A stretch of 41,159 bases of DNA, taken from assembly GCF_014698755.1 (NCBI RefSeq), contig NZ_JACJTO010000040.1, positions 1 through 41,159 on the forward strand, read 5' to 3'. The notes below the pieces were generated by a model, which did not search any database, was not told where the DNA came from, and worked only from the letters and a program-made list of their open reading frames with translations. Below, piece by piece: positions 16,349 through 24,979 of this stretch; position 1 is the first letter of the stretch, and the number at the start of each line of letters is the position of its first letter. The position numbers and the translations under genes are program-made. This DNA is from Aphanizomenon flos-aquae FACHB-1287. GTDB lineage: Bacteria; Cyanobacteriota; Cyanobacteriia; Cyanobacteriales; Nostocaceae.

Positions 16349-19285
16349 CTAATCTCTACTTCCTACCTCCTTTCTCGTTTTATATAATACCTGTGCCATG
16401 CCACTGATTGTGGGGTGTTGAAACAACTCACCTACTGAAATTTGACTATGAGATTCACTACCTAATTCCCGAACGCAGATTTGTTGTATTTGCTGACAAA
16501 TCCGAATCATGGCTAAAGAGCGACCTCCTAAGTCAAAGAAATTGGTATGGATACCAATTTTTTCTACACCGAGCACCCCTTGCCAAATAGCTGCAATAGT
16601 TTCTTCAATTTGGTTAGTAGGAGCTATATAAGCTATTTCGGGTTGGTGAACAGGTATATTAGTTTTGACTGACCTTAATAAGGGTAAGTCTAATAATTTT
16701 CGTTCTGGATCAGCGATAATATCTGTTAGCAAAATTTGAAAATTCTGGAGTATTTCTAAGATTGTAGATTCTTGGAACAGGTCTGTTTTGTAGCGAATTA
16801 TTGCAATTAGCTGCTGCTGTTTCTCTTTCATAGAAAGGGATAAATCAAAATTAGAGATTCCTTCATTCATCTCCACTAAGTTTATGTTTACTTCTCCTAG
16901 TTTTTCAGGTAAACTGAGAACATTTTGTAAGGTAAACATAACTCGACTGAATATATTACTAGATATATTTACAGATGTTTCTAACTGTTGAAAAGATAAA
17001 TGTTGAAATTCTTGTGCTTCTAAAGTAACTCGACTGACCCGACTGAGTAATTCCAAAAAACTGGGATTTTGTCCAAGATTAGTACGCAAAAGCACTAGAT
17101 TACTAAAGTAGCCTATTAGTTTTTTGGTTTCATTTTGCTGACGACCAGCAATCGGTGAAGAGAGGATAATATCTTCTTGTCCTGAATATTGATAAAGTAA
17201 CATCTGAAATCCTGCTAATAAAGTTACAAATAGAGAAACTCCTGCTTTGTGACTTAAAGTTTTCAGATTTTCAGTTAATTCTTGTGATAATGCTAGTGAT
17301 TGAAATGCTCCTCGATAGCTAGATATTTGAGAGGATGAAAAATCAGTAGGTAATTGCAGTGGAGAAATATCACCACTTAATTGTTGTTTCCAATAGTTAA
17401 TTTGAGCTTCCAGGACTTCACCTTGCAACCATTGTCGTTGTGATTGAGCAAAGTCTACATACTGAATAGGTAATTCCGAAAGAGGTGAGGGTTTTCCAGT
17501 ACAAAAAGCTGTGTATAAAGTTGCTAATTCTCGCATCAATACAGTGTCTGACCAAATATCAGTTACAATATGATGAGTTATTCGCAAAATTAAGTTTTCT
17601 TCTGCTGATAAACACAACAGTTTGACCCGCAATAATGGACCCTCAATCAGGTTGAAAGGTTCTTGTGCTAATACAATTGCCAGTCGTCGAATTTCACTTT
17701 CCTGTTCTGAAGATGAAAGTTCTTGCAGATTGATTATTTGTAACTCAAAGGTGGGATTATTGGTAATGACCTGCACAGGTTGTCCATTCACTAAATTAAA
17801 TGTAGTGCGGAGGATTTCATGTCGTCTAATTATTTCTATCCAACTTTGTTCTAAAGCAGTTATATTGAGTAAACCTTGGAGACGAAAAACTGCACGTAGA
17901 TTATGAACAGGATTCCCAGGGTCTAATCTATCAATTAACCACAGTCTTTCTTGTGCAAAGGACAGAGGTAAATTTTGATTGCGAGGAACGGGTTGAATTG
18001 CAAAAGCTTGATTTTTTGACTTAATACTAGTTGTAATTGCTTTCCAAAAAGCAGGAGTTTTGGTACTGTTTACAGATTTTTCTGGCAAAGTGGGAAAATA
18101 ACCACTGTTATGAAAATACTTCAGGTAAATAGTAATTAATTTTTTATCTACCAGAGGGCAAATAATTGATGTCCCTGCTAATCCTGCTAAAGTATAATGT
18201 GTATCAAACTCTGGTTTCTTTTTCGTGAGAAATGTGTCTGAAGAATCCAACAGCAATAATAAGGAGGAATAAAGATTATCATGGGGATATTTAGTAGCGT
18301 AATCCCTAATTGTCACTAAAAAATCATCATAACTAACTTTCTGCAAAGGATAACCAAAAGAGTCAATAACATCAAACCAATCATGCCAATTAATTTGCTG
18401 AGAATTTGTTAAATGAAATGTCTGATTTGAATATTTATCTAACAGGGATAAATGAACAACAGATTGACTTACATAATCAACTGGAACCAAATTTAGATCT
18501 GTTTCAATTATGGGGAACTTCTTTAAATTAATACATCCTTTCAGCAAAATACATAAAGCATCTTGGAAGTTACTATTAATTCCAGTTTGGCTATGTCCCA
18601 TGATTCTTGAAGGTCTATAAATACAAGCAGGTAATCCTCTTAATTGCGCTGTCATTACTAACTGTTCTGCTACCCATTTACTTTGTCTATAACCCCCTGT
18701 CAGAGTCAATAATTCAGGTATATCTGCTTCTTTTACTGGTTGAAGTGGATTAAATGCAGAATTGAAAAAAATGCCTACCGTGGAAATAAAATGGACTGGT
18801 TTAGTTTGTGAAAGACTAGCTAAGTAAAGTACTTCTTGAGTACCTAAAACATTAGTAGGTTTTAAAGTTGAGTAAGGACAAGCAGAATTAACCCAAGCCC
18901 CATTGTGATAAATAATATCAATTTGATTGGCTAATTCATGAAAATGTTCTTTTGTCAGACCAAATAGAGGTTGAGCTAAATCTCCAACTACAGGAATAAT
19001 TCGGGAACTTAGCTTTTCTTGCCAAAGGGAATAAAGTTGTAAATGCTTTTTAATTCGGTTTTGTCCCGATACAACATCACTACTACGAATTAGACAATAA
19101 ATATCTGCTGTTGTTTTCTGGAGAAGTTCCTCTAGTAAATAAGCACCAAGAAAACCTGTTGCTCCTGTCAAAAAGATAGATTTAGGAGCTTTTAAATTTT
19201 TAGATAAGGGATTATTAAATTGAATGGAGGGATTTAAAACAGCCTCTGCTTGTAAGTTCAAGCTTTCAATAGTAGAATTGATCAT
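16349..19285 (-). CDS. Thioester reductase - condensation - peptidyl carrier protein (NRPS-like, unusual order)
   Basis: 978 aa with three parts. Residues about 33-400 form a thioester-reductase domain of the extended SDR type (FLTGATGFLGAYLL at 38-51; catalytic Y-x3-K in YRQSK near 200). Residues about 445-860 form an NRPS condensation domain (LPLSFAQERLWLIDRL near 447; HHIVTDI at 571-577, the HHxxxDG motif with Gly replaced by Ile). Residues about 885-965 form a carrier domain with the phosphopantetheine Ser923 in DLGGRSL. Reductase domains normally end an NRPS; here the reductase is first and no adenylation domain is present, so amino acid or amine input must come from elsewhere. It would form an amide or ester and a reductive release. 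Neighbours: sulfotransferase upstream, cysC downstream. Confidence 0.9.
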   Translation of the reverse strand: MINSTIESLNLQAEAVLNPSIQFNNPLSKNLKAPKSIFLTGATGFLGAYLLEELLQKTTADIYCLIRSSDVVSGQNRIKKHLQLYSLWQEKLSSRIIPVVGDLAQPLFGLTKEHFHELANQIDIIYHNGAWVNSACPYSTLKPTNVLGTQEVLYLASLSQTKPVHFISTVGIFFNSAFNPLQPVKEADIPELLTLTGGYRQSKWVAEQLVMTAQLRGLPACIYRPSRIMGHSQTGINSNFQDALCILLKGCINLKKFPIIETDLNLVPVDYVSQSVVHLSLLDKYSNQTFHLTNSQQINWHDWFDVIDSFGYPLQKVSYDDFLVTIRDYATKYPHDNLYSSLLLLLDSSDTFLTKKKPEFDTHYTLAGLAGTSIICPLVDKKLITIYLKYFHNSGYFPTLPEKSVNSTKTPAFWKAITTSIKSKNQAFAIQPVPRNQNLPLSFAQERLWLIDRLDPGNPVHNLRAVFRLQGLLNITALEQSWIEIIRRHEILRTTFNLVNGQPVQVITNNPTFELQIINLQELSSSEQESEIRRLAIVLAQEPFNLIEGPLLRVKLLCLSAEENLILRITHHIVTDIWSDTVLMRELATLYTAFCTGKPSPLSELPIQYVDFAQSQRQWLQGEVLEAQINYWKQQLSGDISPLQLPTDFSSSQISSYRGAFQSLALSQELTENLKTLSHKAGVSLFVTLLAGFQMLLYQYSGQEDIILSSPIAGRQQNETKKLIGYFSNLVLLRTNLGQNPSFLELLSRVSRVTLEAQEFQHLSFQQLETSVNISSNIFSRVMFTLQNVLSLPEKLGEVNINLVEMNEGISNFDLSLSMKEKQQQLIAIIRYKTDLFQESTILEILQNFQILLTDIIADPERKLLDLPLLRSVKTNIPVHQPEIAYIAPTNQIEETIAAIWQGVLGVEKIGIHTNFFDLGGRSLAMIRICQQIQQICVRELGSESHSQISVGELFQHPTISGMAQVLYKTRKEVGSRD

Positions 19286-19308
19286 ATTTTTTTATAACTG
19301 TATTGTAC

Positions 19309-20178
19309 TTAAATGTCGTATCCAGCTTCTTGGCAAAGTGGTTTGCAGTATTCAACCAAGTATTCAATACTTTCAGCATCTAATGAATCCTTCCACTTAT
19401 CAATTTTGCCAGTTCTAAAAGTTCTGGCCGCAGGACTATAAATTTCTGTTAATTGAGAATAAATATTCTCATCAAAAGGAATTTTCAAATAATCAGCAAT
19501 CTTTTTGACAACATTAATTTGCTTTTCAAAAGTTCCTCCACCTTGCTCACCAACCAAATCTTCAAAATTTGTAAATAAACAGTTTGGTTCATTTTTCCAA
19601 GCTAACATTGAACGATAAACTGCTGCAAAATTATTGATTTTTAGCCCAGCTTTTGGGGCATATCCTCCTTCTAAAACAAATTTTAATCGCTCTATTGAAG
19701 ACATAATTTGCAAATCATCCTCTAAAAAATGCGAAGATGGCATTTTTCCTGTATCCAAAATAAATGGAATTGAAGAAGCAACTACTGCGCGAGGATCTCG
19801 AATGATAAATAAATGATGATATTTGATTTCGGATAAGACAGAACTTAAAACTGGAGTCCAGGGAATATGTCCCAAAATATATTTTTTTTCTGGTATGTTA
19901 TCTAACCAATTCCGCAAGGTAGCTACATTGACATAACAAGGTGTTAATGCACCAATACTAATTTTTTCGTTACTGTATTCTGTGCTGGTTAGTTTTTCTT
20001 CATCGCTTAATTTTTTTCTCACCTCTCGATAATTTAAAAACCAAGGTATAGGGCTAGAATCATGATTTTCATGATCAAAATGCTCTTGATAACCCAAGAT
20101 TTCTATAGCTTTAGCTAATAAATGAGTACCACTTTTAGGTAATGAGTTAATTAAGACTCGATAGGTAGGAAATGACAT
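19309..20178 (-). CDS. Sulfotransferase, cytosolic type
   Basis: 289 aa. The 5'-phosphosulfate loop is seen at the N terminus (LINSLPKSGTHLLAKAIE, about residues 10-27; P-K-S-G-T) and the 3'-phosphate motif is HLFIIRDPRAVVASS. This is the layout of PAPS-dependent sulfotransferases that move sulfate to hydroxyls or amines. It ends 24 bases before the NRPS-like gene, so translation is likely linked. It is one of three sulfotransferases in the cluster and unlike the other two in sequence, so each may have its own acceptor position. The acceptor is unknown. Confidence 0.85.
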   Translation of the reverse strand: MSFPTYRVLINSLPKSGTHLLAKAIEILGYQEHFDHENHDSSPIPWFLNYREVRKKLSDEEKLTSTEYSNEKISIGALTPCYVNVATLRNWLDNIPEKKYILGHIPWTPVLSSVLSEIKYHHLFIIRDPRAVVASSIPFILDTGKMPSSHFLEDDLQIMSSIERLKFVLEGGYAPKAGLKINNFAAVYRSMLAWKNEPNCLFTNFEDLVGEQGGGTFEKQINVVKKIADYLKIPFDENIYSQLTEIYSPAARTFRTGKIDKWKDSLDAESIEYLVEYCKPLCQEAGYDI

Positions 20179-20252
20179 AGGGAGAAAAGAAGGAGTAGGG
20201 AATAGGGGAGAGGGAAGATTAGATAAACTTCCCCAGAAATTAACATTATTAA

Positions 20253-22037
20253 CTAATACATACCCATCGGAGGTATTTCCTCAGAATCAATATGCACATC
20301 CAATACTGTTGGACCAGGGTAACTATAAATTGCCTCGAAATTCAACTTTTCTAAATCTTGAGCATGACGGATAATATAACTATTTGCTCCCATAGCTTTA
20401 GCCATTAAACTAAAATCTACTGTTGGTAAAGTAAATTCTAGAGGTTCTTTTCCTGTCTGTCGATGGCGATGTTTCACCATTCCATAACATTTATCATTTA
20501 AAATCACAAATATTATTGGCAACTTTTCTACAACCGCAACAGCTAGTTCATTTCCATGCATTAAAAAGCAACCATCACCAGTAAGACAAACAACTGGTGT
20601 GTTTTTGACTCCTAAAGCTGTACCAACTGCACTACCAATTCCCCAACCCATTGCTGCTGTTTCGATAGCTAAACGATAATTTTCTGGACATGGTGGAAAT
20701 AAATAATGAATGCTCCAAGATAACCAGTTACCAATATCAACTTGAAACCGAGTTTCTGGAGGAAGATTTCTCAATAATGCACTAATTAACTGTTGTGGTT
20801 TAACACAGACTTTTGTATCTGTGTTTTGATAACTTTCTGGTTCTAAAACTTCAATTTGGCTAGGATAGTCTTGGAGTTTTTGATCATGATTGCGGTGAGG
20901 AAATAATAGTTTTGAATTCAAATCTAATTTCCCGTTACTTTGCATAGTTTCCAGTCGGGATATTAATTCCTTAAATATGGTCTTAATATCCCCTTGAATT
21001 TGCAATTGTGCCATAGAAGAACGGGCAAAATAAATATCTGAATTGTGAATATGTACCAATTTATTATTTAGTATTGCCTTATCCCATACCGATGTTTCCC
21101 ATTGCCCCAAAGTAGCACCAACTGCTAATATTAAATCAACTGATTCATCAGTTAAAGCTTGACGTGCTGTTTTATGCCCAGCAAATCCAAATACCCCTCT
21201 AGCTAAGGGATGATAAGGATCTATACAAGATTTACCACTTTGAGTAGTCAGAATTAATGCATTAATTAATTCAGCAAATCTAATGATCTCCGTTACTCCT
21301 CCCCCACAGTCTTTACCAACTAATAAAACAACTTTACGTCCTTGAATTAATACCTTATATAGAGTTTGCCAAAGATTTTCTAATGCTGGTAAATTTAGAA
21401 ATGATGTGGGTTGGGTAATTAGTTCAGATAAGTTGGGATAGGTAGTAGGTTCTGGAGCCGGAAGACGGGAAATATCTACAGGAATACTCAAATGAACAGG
21501 TCCTTTAGGTGAACCGAAAGCCGTTTTTAGTGCGGTAAATAATTTTCTCTCTAGTTGATTAGCATGAGTAACTAAACTATTGTAGCGGGTACAATGCTTT
21601 AGCATAGCTACAGTATCTATAGTGTCAGGAGAAGATTCTTGAAACGCTCCCCAGCCAAAATGTGATAAAATCGTTTGTGCTGTAATCACTAATAAAGGAG
21701 TACATTCCGCATAGGCAGACGCTATTCCTGTAATTAAATTTGTTGTCCCTGGTCCTGTTGTCGCACAGCACACACCAATTTTACCAGTCTCACGAGCATA
21801 ACCGTCAGCCATAAAAGCTGCTCCAGTTTCATGACTAGTCAAAATAGCCCGTGGACCTCCTCTTTTTTCGGAGCGTGCTAAGGCCTCATATAAAGGACTA
21901 TTATGACCACCTGGTATACCAAACACATATTCTATGCCGAGCAATTCTAAGTATTCTACAATTAAATCGCTTAGTGTTCTGTGTTCTTGTTGATTATTGA
22001 CTATGGATTTGTTTTCTAACGGGATTATTGTTGTCAT
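20253..22037 (-). CDS. Thiamine-diphosphate-dependent carboligase/decarboxylase (acetolactate synthase-like)
   Basis: 594 aa, three-domain ThDP enzyme. The N-terminal Pyr domain has the activating Glu in SHETGAAFMADGYARETG (about residue 70), the central domain follows, and the C-terminal PP domain has GDGCFLMHGNELAVAV with the GDG-x(n)-N motif ending in ILNDKCYGM. The tail IPPMGMY resembles acetolactate synthase. Such enzymes join a 2-oxo acid to an aldehyde or second oxo acid, or split such bonds. There is no small regulatory subunit gene nearby and it lies in a biosynthetic cluster, so a specialised acyloin-type coupling or decarboxylation is more likely than valine synthesis. ScyA of scytonemin synthesis is a known precedent; homology to it is untested. 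Confidence 0.85.
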   Translation of the reverse strand: MTTIIPLENKSIVNNQQEHRTLSDLIVEYLELLGIEYVFGIPGGHNSPLYEALARSEKRGGPRAILTSHETGAAFMADGYARETGKIGVCCATTGPGTTNLITGIASAYAECTPLLVITAQTILSHFGWGAFQESSPDTIDTVAMLKHCTRYNSLVTHANQLERKLFTALKTAFGSPKGPVHLSIPVDISRLPAPEPTTYPNLSELITQPTSFLNLPALENLWQTLYKVLIQGRKVVLLVGKDCGGGVTEIIRFAELINALILTTQSGKSCIDPYHPLARGVFGFAGHKTARQALTDESVDLILAVGATLGQWETSVWDKAILNNKLVHIHNSDIYFARSSMAQLQIQGDIKTIFKELISRLETMQSNGKLDLNSKLLFPHRNHDQKLQDYPSQIEVLEPESYQNTDTKVCVKPQQLISALLRNLPPETRFQVDIGNWLSWSIHYLFPPCPENYRLAIETAAMGWGIGSAVGTALGVKNTPVVCLTGDGCFLMHGNELAVAVVEKLPIIFVILNDKCYGMVKHRHRQTGKEPLEFTLPTVDFSLMAKAMGANSYIIRHAQDLEKLNFEAIYSYPGPTVLDVHIDSEEIPPMGMY

Positions 22038-22099
22038 AATTTATTTCTATGATTTTTTGGGAACATATTTGTGTAGACACAAAGTAAGGAGTAGCAATG

Positions 22100-22813
22100 C
22101 TATATAGCTAAAGGTGTTTTGTGGTTAAACAAGTTTTGTTTGGAGTCGGAATCATATCCATCAAATGTATAACCAAATAACTCAATATCCTCTTGAAAAT
22201 ATTCTTCAACTATTTTTTTAGTTGACTCGGTATAATATAATCTATAATCTCGATGTACTGAATTATTCAAATAGGGTAAAGAGGCTTTGATATTGAGAGT
22301 CTGACAAATATATTGGAAGTCCTGCTCTAAATTTTCATATCTACCAATAAAGTCAACAATCAATTTACCATCGACATCAGTGATAATCTCTTTTTGTAAC
22401 TTAGTCGCTCCTTTAGGAAATGGATTTTTTGTCTTGATTACCCACTCTAGATATTCCTCAAACCCTGTCATTGATTTTACAAGTTGATGTCTAATATGGG
22501 TTTCTTCTTTGAGAATAAAATGATAATAGGATACTTGCCAATCCCAAGGATTTCTTACAAAAGCAAACTTATAGAAATTGTTATATATTTCCACAGGTAG
22601 TTCTTTTTTTGCATCTTTTGCTTTCGCGTGCCACAGAGAAGATTTCCACATTTCATATAGGGGGTTAATACTATCCCCTAATTTCTCCTGTGGTCGATTA
22701 ATTTTAAATTTTTCTGGTTCTTTTGCATAGTCTTTAAGAGCATCTCTAATACTTGTGCCAGCCGCTTTCGTAACATGAAAGAAAATGAATTGATGTTCGT
22801 AAGATATGAGCAT
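22100..22813 (-). CDS. Sulfotransferase, family-2 type
   Basis: 237 aa. It begins with FIFFHVTKAAGTSI (about residues 8-21), the PAPS-binding loop K-x-A-G-T-S of Golgi-type (family 2) sulfotransferases, and has FAFVRNPWDWQVSYYHF (about 88-104) as the 3'-phosphate motif with R-N-P-x-D/W. Family-2 enzymes often sulfate carbohydrates, so this one may modify a sugar or a hydroxyl on a glycosylated product. It lies between the ThDP enzyme and the chorismate lyase on the same strand. No transmembrane anchor is seen, so it is probably cytosolic. Confidence 0.85.
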   Translation of the reverse strand: MLISYEHQFIFFHVTKAAGTSIRDALKDYAKEPEKFKINRPQEKLGDSINPLYEMWKSSLWHAKAKDAKKELPVEIYNNFYKFAFVRNPWDWQVSYYHFILKEETHIRHQLVKSMTGFEEYLEWVIKTKNPFPKGATKLQKEIITDVDGKLIVDFIGRYENLEQDFQYICQTLNIKASLPYLNNSVHRDYRLYYTESTKKIVEEYFQEDIELFGYTFDGYDSDSKQNLFNHKTPLAI

Positions 22814-22857
22814 AAAATTATGGTTTCAATTATGCAGGATTTTCCTATTCCTAATTT

Positions 22858-23424
22858 TTAGACAAAATAGCTTTCGGGAAATTTTTCTGTAATAATCATT
22901 ATAGGCTGACGATTAGAAAATACTCGATAAGTCCGAGACAGTATTTTATCTTCTTTTTTAATCTTGAAGTAATTTGATAAATCCCCTGCTCTTTCTCTAG
23001 CTGAATCAATGATTTCTTTAAATGTTTCTACTCGATGTTCTAACCAAAGTCTTCCAATTGATTCTTGAGATTTTAGTAATCTTTCTCTAAATATTTCATC
23101 TAGTCTAGATGGAACAATCACAGACTCAGCATAAATCCAATTTCTTCTACTAATTTTACCCTGAAGTAAGATTTTTCTTTCAATTACGTCATCACCAGTT
23201 TTTAGGTCTAATGCGTGAATCGGTTGGGCAGTTAATACAGGTTTTTCAGATAATTTAATAATCTGAATTTTTTCCATTAAATAAGATTCTAATATCTCAG
23301 TTAACGTACCATCTGTTGTCAAAATAATTCTTTGAAATGTGCTGAGTTTTGATGGCTCTAAGTGATTGTTAGTCAACAATTCTTCTAAATCTGCTTCTAT
23401 TCCGTTCAATTCTTGAGTTTGCAT
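22858..23424 (-). CDS. Chorismate pyruvate-lyase family (DUF98/Ycf21-like)
   Basis: 188 aa with the whole-length pattern of the cyanobacterial chorismate lyase family: LTTDGTLTEILESYL, VIERKILLQG, NWIYAESVIVPSRL, GRLWLEHRVETFKEI and the C-terminal SRTYRVFS with ITEKFPESYF. Members remove pyruvate from chorismate to give 4-hydroxybenzoate, normally for plastoquinone. Inside this cluster, next to sulfotransferases and an acyl-AMP ligase, it probably makes a 4-hydroxybenzoate starter or ring for the product. A second, housekeeping copy would be expected elsewhere in the genome. The assignment rests on recognised conserved motifs; catalytic residues were not mapped to a structure. Confidence 0.85.
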   Translation of the reverse strand: MQTQELNGIEADLEELLTNNHLEPSKLSTFQRIILTTDGTLTEILESYLMEKIQIIKLSEKPVLTAQPIHALDLKTGDDVIERKILLQGKISRRNWIYAESVIVPSRLDEIFRERLLKSQESIGRLWLEHRVETFKEIIDSARERAGDLSNYFKIKKEDKILSRTYRVFSNRQPIMIITEKFPESYFV

Positions 23425-23453
23425 CTGGTTTAATTTTCCTTGGTATTATACAT

Positions 23454-24965
23454 TTATGAGATCTTGTTTTTTAATCGAGTCAATAGGGGTTCTAAACCAG
23501 GTAATACTGCCTCAATTTCTTTTTCATTTTTGCGCCATTTATCTGGTGATGGTTCAGACAAAGTTCTTCTAGCTACAGGCAGAGATTGAGATAAAATTTC
23601 TTCGATATGTTTATCCCAGCGCAATTGGGCAAATTCAGCGATTTGGCTGATGGTTTTTTTCGGATCTTGAATTAGGTCATAGTAGTTGACTAGATGCCAG
23701 GATTTTTGGGGCAGGGTTTCTAAATCATCTAAAATATAAGCATTAGCAGTATACCACTGATGGGCAGCAATTTCTACTATAGAAGCTTCCTGCAAAGATT
23801 CCCATCCAGGAGTCAGGAGAAAACACCATTGACGATAAGGCCAACCAGAAAGAAATTGGTATGAGGGAAAACGTTGCGACCTCCATCCTTCCATCAAACT
23901 ACTGATATTTTCTCGCGGTTCTCGATACAGGTAGACAAACAATGCTTCTGGAAATACAGTTTTCAAAAAAGGAATTCGCAGCGCATTTTTAGGGGTTTTT
24001 TCGAGAAATCGAATGATGGGAAGACGCTCGTTAATGGGAAAATTTAGGTATCCTTGTGCTTCTCTATCTTGTAGTTGTCTGGTGAATCGCTCTGTTAAAA
24101 TTGTCGGTATATGAGGTAGCACATCATCTTGGGTCAAGCGGTTAGAACTAAAATTTTGTGCTGCTGGATGTAGTTCGGGAATCCCTTCTATAATTTCATG
24201 ACTTTCATCTCCAATTGTCCATAAGTCAGGAAACTGAGCTAAAGTTTCAAATAACAGGGTACTACCTGCTCTTGGGGCAGAGACAATAAAGATTGGTTTG
24301 GTAAATTTCGGGAGGGGAAAATTTTCTTTGAGTAATTCTAAATCAATTAACTTTTGTACTATGTCGGCTATTTGAGTTTCTGTAGTCTCCCATTCTGAAG
24401 GTAAACAATGTTGTATTTCCTCTAAAGTTGAGGGTGATGTAAATAATTGCAAAACCTGCAAATGTTTAGGTAATGTGAGTAGACGCTGATAACTTTTTTG
24501 TAGTTCCAGATTTTCTACAACTTGATAGCAAGCATTTCTATTCAGTTGTGGTTTAGCTTTAAGTTTATTTCTCGCTAACAACAATTGCTTACTAGATAAT
24601 TGTCTACTAGAAGATTTAGATGTTGATAACATCGAAGTAATTGTACTAATGGCGTTCCTACTCTCTAATTGTGGTAATCTTATTGTCTCCTCAAAGTTGA
24701 GAATTAAATTTCGGTAAGTCAATTCTCCAGAATATTGGTTACCAAATCGGGAAAAGGCTTTTTCCCAATTGCGTCTAAATTCCTGAATACCTGTACTCAG
24801 TTTTTGTAACTCCTGAGGAGATATCTGGGAGTTTTCTAGTTCTGAAAGTATTTCGGTGGTGAGTTTGCCAATTTCTGCTGGGGTCAATATCTGTAAACCA
24901 TCAGGTTTCCAGGTCGGTTGACTATCACGATTTGGTAAGTAGGAAACGTCATCAGATACAATCAT
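23454..24965 (-). CDS. Sulfotransferase with a large N-terminal extension
   Basis: About 503 aa from the ATG at 24965 (a TTG start three codons earlier is possible). Residues about 222-500 are a PAPS sulfotransferase domain: FIVSAPRAGSTLLFETLA (P-loop-like, P-R-A-G-S-T) and FVYLYREPRENISSLMEG. The first 220 residues are not recognised. They are Ser/Leu-rich, mostly helical, and contain a segment (LTLPKHLQVLQLFTSPSTLE) that could be a small winged-helix or docking part. The extension may hold the enzyme on a carrier-bound substrate, as with PAPS domains in polyketide lines such as CurM, but this is inference. It starts 15 bases after the radical SAM stop codon. Confidence 0.82.
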   Translation of the reverse strand: MIVSDDVSYLPNRDSQPTWKPDGLQILTPAEIGKLTTEILSELENSQISPQELQKLSTGIQEFRRNWEKAFSRFGNQYSGELTYRNLILNFEETIRLPQLESRNAISTITSMLSTSKSSSRQLSSKQLLLARNKLKAKPQLNRNACYQVVENLELQKSYQRLLTLPKHLQVLQLFTSPSTLEEIQHCLPSEWETTETQIADIVQKLIDLELLKENFPLPKFTKPIFIVSAPRAGSTLLFETLAQFPDLWTIGDESHEIIEGIPELHPAAQNFSSNRLTQDDVLPHIPTILTERFTRQLQDREAQGYLNFPINERLPIIRFLEKTPKNALRIPFLKTVFPEALFVYLYREPRENISSLMEGWRSQRFPSYQFLSGWPYRQWCFLLTPGWESLQEASIVEIAAHQWYTANAYILDDLETLPQKSWHLVNYYDLIQDPKKTISQIAEFAQLRWDKHIEEILSQSLPVARRTLSEPSPDKWRKNEKEIEAVLPGLEPLLTRLKNKIS

Positions 24966-24979
24966 GTTGAACAAACTCC

